Assembly (NCBI GenBank): GCA_902363255.1
Contig: CABIZO010000002.1
Span: 248,001 to 312,000, forward strand
Length of the DNA: 64,000 nucleotides
From: Peptostreptococcaceae bacterium
GTDB lineage: Bacteria; Bacillota; Clostridia; Peptostreptococcales; Peptostreptococcaceae
Direction of reading: 5' to 3'
Shown in pieces: positions 1-7,821 of the stretch. The position numbers and the translations under genes were made by a program. The stretch's first letter is position 1, and each line of letters opens with the position of its first letter. The notes under the pieces are model-generated. The model did no database searches. It had not been told where the DNA came from and saw nothing but the letters and a program-made list of their open reading frames with translations.

Positions 1-2
1 CT

Positions 3-644
3 ATATCTGATCTTGAAAGAATAGATTCATTAGTAGGAGAGTTAGTAGAGAAAGCTCACGAGATAACTAATGATAATGTGGTAGTATGTGTTGTTTCAGA
101 CCATGGTACTATAGATAACAAATACGACATAAAGCCTAATATAGTTTTAGTAGAAAATGACTTAATAAAACTTGATGAAAATGGAAAGCTAGTTGATTGG
201 GATGCTTGGTGTCAACGTTCTGGTGGAACTGGTCAGATAAGGCTTAAAGATAAAGAAAATAAAGAAATAAGAACTAAAGTTGAAAGCATATTAAATGAAC
301 TTTTAAATGATGAAAATAGTGGTATTAGCGAAGTGATAACAGGAGAAGAAGCTAACAAAACTAGAAGAGGATTCCCTGATGCTGATTACGTTATAATATC
401 TAAGGCTGGATATGAAGTAAGAGAAGATGCAGTAGGTAAATACTTAGATAGTAATACAGCACAAAAAGCTCAACATGGATATTGTGAAAATTTAAAAGAC
501 ATGAGAGCATCATTCTATATAGAAGGTATAAATATAGATAAGAATAAAGATGTGAAAGAGCTACGTTTAGTTGATATTGCTCCTACTCTTGCTAATATAA
601 TGGGGTTTGAAATACCAACAGCTGAAGGTAAAAATATATTATAG
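3..644 (+). CDS. Type I phosphodiesterase / AlkP-superfamily phosphohydrolase, 3' fragment
   Basis: The reading frame is open from the window edge, so the 5' end is missing; an internal GTG at 78 is not the real start. The visible 213 residues contain the metal-binding motif SDHGT (about residues 33-37), then a conserved-looking late region with HGYC and a C-terminal DIAPTLANIMGFEIP segment. DxxPT...G is typical of the end of the alkaline-phosphatase/phosphodiesterase (ectonucleotide pyrophosphatase-like) fold, which hydrolyses phosphate mono- or diesters using two metal ions. The nucleophile Ser/Thr and first metal ligands lie outside the window, so substrate and localisation cannot be told. 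A terminator hairpin follows. Confidence 0.75.
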   Translation: MSDLERIDSLVGELVEKAHEITNDNVVVCVVSDHGTIDNKYDIKPNIVLVENDLIKLDENGKLVDWDAWCQRSGGTGQIRLKDKENKEIRTKVESILNELLNDENSGISEVITGEEANKTRRGFPDADYVIISKAGYEVREDAVGKYLDSNTAQKAQHGYCENLKDMRASFYIEGINIDKNKDVKELRLVDIAPTLANIMGFEIPTAEGKNIL

Positions 645-668
645 AAATTAATGATTCTTATATAAAAA

Positions 669-706
669 GAGTACTCGCTATTTTAAATTTAGCAAGTACC
701 CTTTTG
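669..706 (+). terminator. Intrinsic terminator after the phosphohydrolase gene
   Basis: Arms 671-679 and 691-699 pair with one mismatch and are followed by CTTTT. It lies 25 bases after the stop codon. Confidence 0.6.
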
Positions 707-737
707 TATAAAGAAAGCCACCTGCTATTCAGGTGGT
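706..737 (-). terminator. Terminator for the minus-strand small gene at 797-1024
   Basis: A perfect 7-bp stem (CCACCTG 718-724 / CAGGTGG 730-736). Read on the minus strand it is followed by CTTTCTTT, so it best serves the gene coming from the right. Confidence 0.6.
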
Positions 738-796
738 TATGATTAATTACTAATAAATTATATTATTTAAAAAATATGTAAAACTAAATATTTTGA

Positions 797-1024
797 TTAT
801 ATAATACTGAATGTATATCTTACTTTTCGAGGTAAATCTAATATATACTCTACAGATCCATCAGGAAAAGTAGTCTTTTCATACTTTGGCATATCCCCAC
901 CAATCCACTCTGTTATAGTTTTTTCAATATTGTCAGTTTCTATTTCACGAAAAAAATTATCATCAAAAACATATACACCGGCACAAGGATTATAGATTTC
1001 TCTAGAGACTTCGTATTCTTTCAC
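797..1024 (-). CDS. Hypothetical protein, 75 aa
   Basis: A small gene convergent with the phosphohydrolase gene. The start is a GTG at 1024-1022 with AGGAGG seven bases upstream, which makes translation credible. The protein has no signal peptide or membrane segment. It is mildly acidic with an aromatic/proline sprinkling (NPCAGVYVFDD, WIGGDMPKYEKTTFPDG) and ends in a beta-like segment. I do not recognise the family. The strong RBS and dedicated terminator argue for a real gene; function unknown. Confidence 0.6.
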   Translation of the reverse strand: MKEYEVSREIYNPCAGVYVFDDNFFREIETDNIEKTITEWIGGDMPKYEKTTFPDGSVEYILDLPRKVRYTFSII

Positions 1025-1168
1025 AAATTTACCTCCTTTATTAAAAATAAAATTTTTTATAATTAATTTATTCGATAAAATTAAGAGGTTTCCTTTTATG
1101 AAAGTATTTATCCCTTAGTTATCTATGATATAATGAGTATCGGAAAAAATAATTTTGTGGAGGTTTGT

Positions 1169-2092
1169 ATGGATTTTATTGCTATAGACTTTGAGACGGC
1201 GAATGAAAAAAGAGCTTCTGCATGTTCTTTAGGAATTACTGTTGTAAAAGATAATAAAATAATAGAAGAAAAATATTGGCTAATTAAGCCAAAACCATTT
1301 AGATTTGAGTCAAGAAACATAATTATTCACGGTATTAGAGAAGAGGATGTAATTAATGAAAAAGAGTTTGATGAATTATGGCCAGAAATAAAACCATATT
1401 TAGAAAATAACTTGGTAATAGCTCATAATGCATCTTTTGATTTTTCTGTACTTAGAAATACACTTGATCTTTATAATTTAGAATATCCCAAATTAGATTA
1501 CGCATGTACTTTAGTAGCTTCAAAATTATTTTATAGATATTTAAACAATCATAAGCTAAACACAGTTAATAGACATTTAGGATATAAGTTTAATCACCAT
1601 CATGCCAGTGCAGATGCTACGGCTGCTGCTAATATTCTTATAAATATTGCTGAAGAATTAAATTTGGATAATGTGGACGATATATCTAAGTGCGTAGGGT
1701 TTAAGCTAGGGTATATAGGTGATAATACTTATTCACCATGCAAAAAAATAAGAGAAGGAATTGTTTCAAAAAGATGTAAGGACTATGATTGCGAAAATAA
1801 TGAATTTTTATCAGAAACAGATTTTTTCAAAGATAAAGTAGTAGTTTTAACAGGAGAACTGCATTCCATGAGTAGAGCTGAAGCAACTAAGCTTATTAAT
1901 GACTTGGGTGGTATAACAAGAAATTCAGTAACTAAAAAAACTAATATTTTAATTACTAATGCTAAGAATATAGAAAATTTAAGTTCAAACCAAATGAGTA
2001 ATAAACTAAGAACGGCGGTTAACTATATAAATCAAGGACAAGATTTAATAATTATAGATGAAGAAAAATTTGAAGAAATATTAAGAACATAA
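1169..2092 (+). CDS. DnaQ-like 3'-5' exonuclease with C-terminal BRCT domain
   Basis: The chosen start is the ATG at 1169, preceded by TGGAGG; an upstream ATG at 1133 in the same frame has no RBS. The 307-aa product has an N-terminal DEDDh exonuclease domain: DFETAN near residues 7-12, AHNASFDFSVL in the middle, and HHHASADATAA carrying the catalytic His and last Asp. The last 75 residues match a BRCT domain of the DNA-ligase type (VVVLTGELHSMSRAEATKLI, then GGITRNSVTKKTNILITN). This domain order is known in Firmicutes proteins annotated as DNA polymerase III epsilon-like. The likely role is single-strand trimming or repair, with BRCT binding DNA ends or a partner. It stands alone between a divergent gene and the MATE unit. 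Confidence 0.85.
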   Translation: MDFIAIDFETANEKRASACSLGITVVKDNKIIEEKYWLIKPKPFRFESRNIIIHGIREEDVINEKEFDELWPEIKPYLENNLVIAHNASFDFSVLRNTLDLYNLEYPKLDYACTLVASKLFYRYLNNHKLNTVNRHLGYKFNHHHASADATAAANILINIAEELNLDNVDDISKCVGFKLGYIGDNTYSPCKKIREGIVSKRCKDYDCENNEFLSETDFFKDKVVVLTGELHSMSRAEATKLINDLGGITRNSVTKKTNILITNAKNIENLSSNQMSNKLRTAVNYINQGQDLIIIDEEKFEEILRT

Positions 2093-2174
2093 AGTACCGA
2101 TAAAATTATTTTTTGTTAGTGCTCAGATATATTGTGAGAATAAATATATATATTATTAAAAATATAAAATAATA

Positions 2175-2205
2175 TTGACTCTATACTTACTATAGACTTT
2201 ATAAT
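2175..2205 (+). promoter_or_regulatory. MerR-type promoter with dyad operator for the MATE gene
   Basis: TTGACT (2175-2180) and TATAAT (2200-2205) are separated by 19 bases, the long spacer typical of MerR-activated promoters. Inside the spacer lies the dyad TCTATA-CTTAC-TATAGA (2180-2196). The MATE gene starts 31 bases downstream and a MerR-family gene follows it, so control by that protein is a strong inference. Confidence 0.8.
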
Positions 2206-2236
2206 ATACCTTAGTATTTTAATAGGAGGTATGAAG

Positions 2237-3580
2237 ATGGTTACAGAATTTTTAAGTTATGCAGTACCATCATCTTTGGCAAACTTTATTTCATCTTTAT
2301 ATACAGTAATAGATGGGATATTTGTAGGTCAAGGTGTTGGTGATACGGCTTTAGCTGCAGTAAATATAGTACTTCCTTTTACTGTTGTATTATTTGGAAT
2401 AGCAAGTATGTTAGCAGTAGGTGGAGGAGCATTAGTATCAAAAAATGTTGGTGCTAATAATATAGATAAAGCAGTAAATATATTTAGACAAGTAATGAAA
2501 TTATTATTAATAATATGTATAGTTACAACAATAGTTTGTGTGGTATTTCCAGAGCAGATAGTGAGGATGTTAGGAGCAACAGATAATTTGGCTCCTATGG
2601 CAACGGATTATCTAAGATTTTATGCAATTTTCTGCACACCGAACTTAGTAGGAATAGTATTAAATTCATTTGTTAGAAATGATAATAGACCAAAACTTGC
2701 AATGGTTTCAACAATAGCAGGTGCTATTACTAATATTGTGCTAGACTATGTATTTATTTTCCCGCTACAAATGGGTATAAAAGGAGCAGCTATTGCAACT
2801 GGTCTTGGACAAATAGTTACAGTATCAATACTTATTCCTCATTTTATAAGAAAAAGAGGAATTCTAAGTTTTGGTAATACATCATTAAATGTAGAAAGTA
2901 TAAAAAACGTATTGAATATAGGATTCCCATCATTTTTAGGGCAAGCAAGTTTCTCTATAATAGTATTCTTACACAATATGGCACTTACTAATTACATGGG
3001 AGAAATAGGTATATCAACTTATAGTATAATTAACTATATTACAACAAATATATATATGGTTTTACTAGGATTAACTTTTGGTGCACAGCCGCTTATAAGT
3101 TACAATTTTGGTAGAAAAGATAAAGAGAAGATGTTAGGATTCTATAAAATAAACTGTATTTCATCTTTAATTATTAGTATAGGAGCAGCAGTTATTTGTT
3201 ATATTTTAGGAACACAAATAGTAGGAATATTTACAACAGATCCTAAAATAGCTGAACTAGCATATAACGGATTAAAAATATCTTGTTTAGCGTATATCAT
3301 AGCTAGTATAAACTTAGATACTGTAGTTTATTATCAGGCAATAGAAATTCCTAAATTTTCAAATTTAATAGGTGTATTAAGATCTATGGTATTTTTACCA
3401 ATATGTTTATATACTTTACCAAAAATATTTGGATTAAATGGTATTTGGGCAAGTGTTTTAACATCAGAGATATTAACATTTACAGTTATGTTTATAATAG
3501 CTAATGTAAAGAAGTACACAGATATTGTTATAAATAAAGAGAAAAAAGTAGAACATCTTGAAGAAGTAGTTACCATATAG
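2237..3580 (+). CDS. MATE-family multidrug efflux transporter
   Basis: A 447-aa polytopic membrane protein with about 12 hydrophobic segments in two similar halves, as in the MATE (MOP superfamily) antiporters that export cationic drugs using Na+ or H+. The N-terminal stretch VDG-like IDGIFVGQGVG and the repeated G-rich helix GAAIATGLGQ are family features. I prefer ATG 2237 over ATG 2231 because the latter lies one base from the AGGAGGT ribosome binding site. A terminator separates it from the MerR gene at 3685, which probably regulates it through the 19-bp-spacer promoter upstream. Confidence 0.88.
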   Translation: MVTEFLSYAVPSSLANFISSLYTVIDGIFVGQGVGDTALAAVNIVLPFTVVLFGIASMLAVGGGALVSKNVGANNIDKAVNIFRQVMKLLLIICIVTTIVCVVFPEQIVRMLGATDNLAPMATDYLRFYAIFCTPNLVGIVLNSFVRNDNRPKLAMVSTIAGAITNIVLDYVFIFPLQMGIKGAAIATGLGQIVTVSILIPHFIRKRGILSFGNTSLNVESIKNVLNIGFPSFLGQASFSIIVFLHNMALTNYMGEIGISTYSIINYITTNIYMVLLGLTFGAQPLISYNFGRKDKEKMLGFYKINCISSLIISIGAAVICYILGTQIVGIFTTDPKIAELAYNGLKISCLAYIIASINLDTVVYYQAIEIPKFSNLIGVLRSMVFLPICLYTLPKIFGLNGIWASVLTSEILTFTVMFIIANVKKYTDIVINKEKKVEHLEEVVTI

Positions 3581-3589
3581 GTATAATGA

Positions 3590-3620
3590 GGACATTAATA
3601 AATAAATTAATGTCCTTTTT
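3590..3620 (+). terminator. Intrinsic terminator after the MATE gene
   Basis: A perfect 10-bp stem (3590-3599 / 3606-3615) with a five-T tail. Confidence 0.85.
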
Positions 3621-3684
3621 AATAGAAAGTTATAATATTTGAATTATCAAATACTTTTATAAATTGAATTTTGGAGGTGAAAAT

Positions 3685-4506
3685 ATGGGCAAGTATTTAT
3701 CTATTGGACAAATGGGAAAATTAAATAATTTATCAGTACAAACCTTAAGGCATTATGAAAAGGTTGGTATATTAAAACCTTCTTACATAAATGAAGATAC
3801 AGGATATAGATATTACTCAATGAAAGATTTTAATACTATAGACTTAATAAAGCAATGCAAAGCTATGGGATTGTCTTTAGAAGAAATAAAAGAAGTCACT
3901 AATAATTACACATCTCTAGAATCTATAGTTGATATATTGGGGAATCAAAAAAAAATCATAACAGAAAAAATAAAAGAATTAGAGAATATAAAAAATAAAG
4001 TTGAATCTTTGGAAGATAAAATAAAAGTATCCTTAAATAGGGGTATAAATGAAGTTTTTATAAAACATAATGAAGAAAGAAAGTTTATTCAATATAATTT
4101 CACTGACCGTTTTTCTGATGAGTTTGAAATAAACTTGAGAAAAATTCTTTTAGAAGTAGAACGTGATTATGAAAATGTTAATGCAGAAATAGCCTTTACC
4201 ATATCTTATGATGATGTGAAAAAAGAAGGTCGAGCAGAGTGCAAGAATGTAATGATTAATCTGGGAGAAAATGTGTCTTATGAAGATGATAAAATAATCT
4301 CTATGAAAAAAGGCGATTATTTGACTATGTATTTTGATGATACTTATAGAGATTCGGGGAAATATTATGATGTAATTATGAAATATATAGAAAGTAATAA
4401 TATAAAAACTATTGGAGATTTCAATGAGATATATATAATGACAAGGGTAGGGAATGACGGAAGAGAGAAATCCCTTGCTCAAATAGAAATTTTAATAGAA
4501 TGTTAA
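3685..4506 (+). CDS. MerR-family transcriptional regulator with effector-binding domain
   Basis: The start is ATG 3685 behind GGAGGTG; the longer frame from 3664 reads through that RBS. The 273-aa protein opens with the MerR winged helix (IGQMGKLNNLSVQTLRHYEKVGILKP and GYRYYS), followed by a long coiled coil (about residues 80-125) for dimerisation. The C-terminal 150 residues look like the GyrI/BmrR ligand-binding fold (KGDYLTMYFDD segment). Such regulators bind cationic drugs and untwist promoters with 19-bp spacers. The MATE gene directly upstream has exactly such a promoter, so this is most likely its drug-responsive activator. No conserved metal-binding Cys pattern is seen. Confidence 0.85.
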   Translation: MGKYLSIGQMGKLNNLSVQTLRHYEKVGILKPSYINEDTGYRYYSMKDFNTIDLIKQCKAMGLSLEEIKEVTNNYTSLESIVDILGNQKKIITEKIKELENIKNKVESLEDKIKVSLNRGINEVFIKHNEERKFIQYNFTDRFSDEFEINLRKILLEVERDYENVNAEIAFTISYDDVKKEGRAECKNVMINLGENVSYEDDKIISMKKGDYLTMYFDDTYRDSGKYYDVIMKYIESNNIKTIGDFNEIYIMTRVGNDGREKSLAQIEILIEC

Positions 4507-4629
4507 TTGTATAAAAGATTTTATTAATTTATTATGGTATTTACTGGTAATGTATATAATTATTATAAGCATATATTTATATAGTAAAATTTATACATGT
4601 GTATGAGATTCATGCAAGGAGGTGTTTTA

Positions 4630-5277
4630 TTGAAAAAGAAAAATAAGTATATATTAATAGGGACAATACTATTTATTTTCATAGGCTTATTTTTTATAGG
4701 AAGTTTTGAATGGAAAAGTATAAAAAATAATAGTCCTAAAATAGATATGGATGTAAATACAAGTTTAAATTTGCCGCAAAGTCAAATAGATTATATACAA
4801 TCATTGGTAGGTCTAGAGTCAAAAAATATGAAGATATTGGACAATCCTTTAAGAATAGAGGGAAGTTTTTATATACCAGAAGATACAATATTAACTTATA
4901 TTAATAAGTATTTAAAAGATACAAATAATAAAGATATTGAAAATATAAAAATTACAATTAACAAAAATGGATTAACTATTGGAGGGCAATATAAACTTCT
5001 CACTTATCTTAAAACACCGATAGATATAGATATAATGCCAACATTAACTAAAGATAATGATTTAAAACTTAATCTAAAAGATATAAGGTTATTAAATTTA
5101 AGTTTGAACAATGATATTGTAGATGCTATTGCAGGAAGCTGGTTTTCAGATTTAAAGAATATTAGTGTGGATCAAGGAGATATAATAATAGAGAAAAGTT
5201 TCTTTAAAAATACTAATATAAAATCCATTTCTGTTGAAGAAGATTATTTAATTATAAACTTAAGCATAAATATATAA
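4630..5277 (+). CDS. Membrane-anchored extracytoplasmic protein of unknown function
   Basis: Translation most likely starts at TTG 4630, eight bases after AAGGAGGTG. The 215-aa product begins with a lysine cluster and one hydrophobic helix (about residues 8-27), which looks like a signal anchor, followed by a soluble domain rich in alternating polar/hydrophobic beta strands (NLPQSQIDYIQSLVGL, NGLTIGGQYKLLTYLKTPIDIDIMPT). The pattern resembles small secreted lipid- or sterol-binding-like domains (YpmS/DUF2140 or LmeA type), but I cannot assign a family firmly. It is a single-gene unit followed by a terminator. Confidence 0.6.
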   Translation: MKKKNKYILIGTILFIFIGLFFIGSFEWKSIKNNSPKIDMDVNTSLNLPQSQIDYIQSLVGLESKNMKILDNPLRIEGSFYIPEDTILTYINKYLKDTNNKDIENIKITINKNGLTIGGQYKLLTYLKTPIDIDIMPTLTKDNDLKLNLKDIRLLNLSLNNDIVDAIAGSWFSDLKNISVDQGDIIIEKSFFKNTNIKSISVEEDYLIINLSINI

Positions 5278-5285
5278 TTAAAACG

Positions 5286-5311
5286 AGATAGATTTGATTC
5301 TATCTTTTTTT
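5286..5311 (+). terminator. Intrinsic terminator
   Basis: Stem AGATAGA (5286-5292) / TCTATCT (5299-5305) followed by a T run. Confidence 0.75.
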
Positions 5312-5322
5312 ATTGGAAAAAA

Positions 5323-5345
5323 TTTCTTAATAACTGTTTAAGAAA
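5323..5345. promoter_or_regulatory. Inverted repeat upstream of cooS, possible operator
   Basis: Perfect 8-bp arms TTTCTTAA / TTAAGAAA with a 7-base centre, 127 bases before the cooS ATG. A second candidate, TTGTTAA-N4-TAAACTA (5380-5397), matches the Rex consensus at 12 of 14 arm positions. Neither binder is proven; redox control of a CO dehydrogenase unit by Rex or a Crp/Fnr-type protein would make sense. Confidence 0.4.
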
Positions 5346-5471
5346 AAGTTTTCAAGGTATATATAGTAATAAGAAAAAATTGTTAATAAATAAACTATCT
5401 AAATGTATTCAAATCAATAGACATTTCTCATAATATCAAAATTAAAAAAATATTTTTAGGGGGAAACTAAA

Positions 5472-7373
5472 ATGGATTGTAATAGTTGTAAAATGTGTAA
5501 AAGTGCAGATGAAAAATTAGAAAGTTTTGTAGCAAGTAAGGAATTTGACACAGCATTTCACAGAACAGAAACTCAAAAACAAAAATGTGGATTTGGTTTA
5601 CAAGGAGTTTGTTGTAGACTCTGTTCAAATGGACCGTGTAGAATAACACCTAAATCACCAAAAGGAATTTGTGGTGCAGATGCGGATACAATAGTTGGAA
5701 GAAACTTTTTAAGAGCAGTTGCATCAGGTTCAGCGTGTTATATTCATGTGGTAGAAAATACAGCATTAAATTTAAAACATGTAGGAGAAACAAGGGGAAT
5801 AATCAAAAGTGAGAAAGCATTAAATCATTTAGCAGAAAAACTGGGAATAGAAGCAGATGATAAATATGAAAAATGTATTAAAGTTGCAGATGCAGTTTTA
5901 AATGATTTATACAAACCTAGATTTACTAAAATGGAGCTTGTTGAAAAAATAGGATATGGGCCAAGAGTCGAAAAATGGAAGGAATTAGGTATTATGCCTG
6001 GAGGTGCTAAGTCAGAAGTATTTGATGGAGTAGTAAAATCTTCTACTAACTTAAACTCAGACCCAGTAGATATGCTAATGAGTTGCTTATCTCTTGGAAT
6101 CTCAACAGGACTTTACGGGTTAACACTTACAAATCTTATAAATGACATAATGCTAGGAGACCCAGTTATAAGAATGGCTCCAGTAGGATTTAGAGTAATA
6201 GATGAAGATTATATAAATATTATGATTACAGGTCATCAACATTCAACATTTACATCATTCCAAGAAAAATTGAAACAACCAGAAGTTGTAGAACTTGCTA
6301 AGAGTGTAGGTGCAAAAGGATTTAGATTAGTAGGCTGTACTTGTGTAGGTCAAGATTTACAACTTAGAGGAGAGCACTATCAAGAAATATTTGCAGGTCA
6401 TGCAGGAAATAACTTTACAAGTGAAGCAGTATTATCAACAGGTGCAATTGACATGGTAGTTTCAGAATTTAACTGTACAATACCAGGATTAGAGCCAATA
6501 GCAGATAAGCTAAAAGTTAAGATGATATGCCTTGATGATGTGGCTAAAAAGAAAAATGCAGAATATATTTACTTAGATAGAAATAAATACGATGAAATAG
6601 ATAGAAAATTAATAAGTGAAGCTTTAGAGTCTTATAAAAATAGAAGAAGTGAAGTTAAAATAGACATACCTAAAGATCATGGATTTGAACAATCTTTAAC
6701 AGGTGTTAGTGAAAAGAACTTAAAAGAATTTTTAGGTGATTCATGGAAGCCATTAGTAGACTTAATAGCTGACGGAACAATAAAAGGTGTAGCAGCAATA
6801 GTAGGATGTTCAAATATGACTGCTGGAGGACACGATATTAACACTGTTGAATTAACTAAAGAATTAATTAAGAGAGATATTATAGTTTTATCAGCAGGGT
6901 GTTCAACTGGAGGACTTGAAAACGTAGGATTAATGTCACCAGGAGCTGAGGAGTTAGCAGGAGAAAATTTAAAAGCAGTATGTAAGAAGTTAGGAATACC
7001 ACCAGTATTAAACTTCGGTCCTTGTTTAGCAATAGGTAGACTTGAAATAGTGGCAACAGAACTTGCTGCATATTTAGGAATAGATTTACCACAATTACCA
7101 CTTGTACTTTCTGCACCACAATGGTTGGAAGAACAAGCATTGGCTGATGGTGCGTTTGGATTGGCACTAGGTCTTCCTCTACATTTAGCACTTCCTCCAT
7201 TTATAACAGGAAGTAAATTAGTGACAGAAGTTTTAACAGAAGGATTAAAAGATATAACAGGAGGCCATGTAATAGTAAACCCAGACCCTAAATCAACTGC
7301 AGATCAGTTAGAAGAAATAATAATTGATAGAAGAGAAAAACTTGGGTTAAAGGATGTGGAATCTTATGCATAG
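5472..7373 (+). CDS. cooS: Monofunctional anaerobic CO dehydrogenase catalytic subunit
   Basis: The 633-aa length is normal for CooS, which oxidises CO to CO2 at a Ni-Fe-S C-cluster in the cytoplasm. The N-terminal cysteines C3, C6, C9 and the block C39-GFGLQGVCCRLCSNGPCR (C47, C48, C51, C56) supply the D- and B-clusters. Later C-cluster candidates are the GCTC, FNCTIP, VGCSN, SAGCST and FGPCLAIGR segments. The position usually occupied by a conserved Lys in the EEKA-type motif is Gln here (Q555 in LEEQALADG), and the usual His-containing HGHxP-like motif reads GHQHST, so it is a divergent form. The next two genes overlap it and supply electron transfer; the same three-gene order is known in Clostridioides difficile. 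Confidence 0.92.
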   Translation: MDCNSCKMCKSADEKLESFVASKEFDTAFHRTETQKQKCGFGLQGVCCRLCSNGPCRITPKSPKGICGADADTIVGRNFLRAVASGSACYIHVVENTALNLKHVGETRGIIKSEKALNHLAEKLGIEADDKYEKCIKVADAVLNDLYKPRFTKMELVEKIGYGPRVEKWKELGIMPGGAKSEVFDGVVKSSTNLNSDPVDMLMSCLSLGISTGLYGLTLTNLINDIMLGDPVIRMAPVGFRVIDEDYINIMITGHQHSTFTSFQEKLKQPEVVELAKSVGAKGFRLVGCTCVGQDLQLRGEHYQEIFAGHAGNNFTSEAVLSTGAIDMVVSEFNCTIPGLEPIADKLKVKMICLDDVAKKKNAEYIYLDRNKYDEIDRKLISEALESYKNRRSEVKIDIPKDHGFEQSLTGVSEKNLKEFLGDSWKPLVDLIADGTIKGVAAIVGCSNMTAGGHDINTVELTKELIKRDIIVLSAGCSTGGLENVGLMSPGAEELAGENLKAVCKKLGIPPVLNFGPCLAIGRLEIVATELAAYLGIDLPQLPLVLSAPQWLEEQALADGAFGLALGLPLHLALPPFITGSKLVTEVLTEGLKDITGGHVIVNPDPKSTADQLEEIIIDRREKLGLKDVESYA

Positions 7374-7821
7374 AATTTTAATAGATAAAGACTTATGTAA
7401 AGGATGTAAAAGTTGTGTTCTTGCTTGTATGTTAAGAAATAGTGATGCTGAAAGTATGTATACATTAGACTTAAATAGTATGGACACTGAAAGTAGAAAT
7501 CATATCGAAATGGATAAAAATGATCATCCAGTACCTATATTTTGTAGACATTGTGATGAACCAGAGTGTGTAATGACTTGTATGAGTGGAGCTATGAGTA
7601 AAGATGATGTAACAGGAATAGTTTCTTATGATGAAAGTAAATGTGGCTCTTGCTATATGTGTGTAATGTCGTGTCCTTATGGTTTACTGAAAGTTGATGA
7701 TAGAAGTAAGCAAAAAATATTAAAATGCGATCTATGTAAAAATGAAGAAATGCCTAAATGTGTAGCTATGTGTCCTACAGGAGCAATTAGCCTACAGAAG
7801 GAGGATGCTTATGCTAGATAA
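7366..7821 (+). CDS. CooF-like four-cluster ferredoxin
   Basis: The start is taken as ATG 7366 (AAAGGA upstream) rather than 7354, so it overlaps the end of cooS by eight bases. The 151-aa protein has four Cys groups for [4Fe-4S] clusters: CKGCKSCVLAC, CRHCDEPECVMTC, CGSCYMCVMSC and CDLCKNEEMPKCVAMCPTG. This is the 16-Cys arrangement of CooF/HycB-type polyferredoxins, which take electrons from CooS and pass them on. Overlap with both neighbours implies a coupled CooS-ferredoxin-oxidoreductase complex, with NAD(P) as a plausible final acceptor. Confidence 0.88.
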   Translation: MHRILIDKDLCKGCKSCVLACMLRNSDAESMYTLDLNSMDTESRNHIEMDKNDHPVPIFCRHCDEPECVMTCMSGAMSKDDVTGIVSYDESKCGSCYMCVMSCPYGLLKVDDRSKQKILKCDLCKNEEMPKCVAMCPTGAISLQKEDAYAR

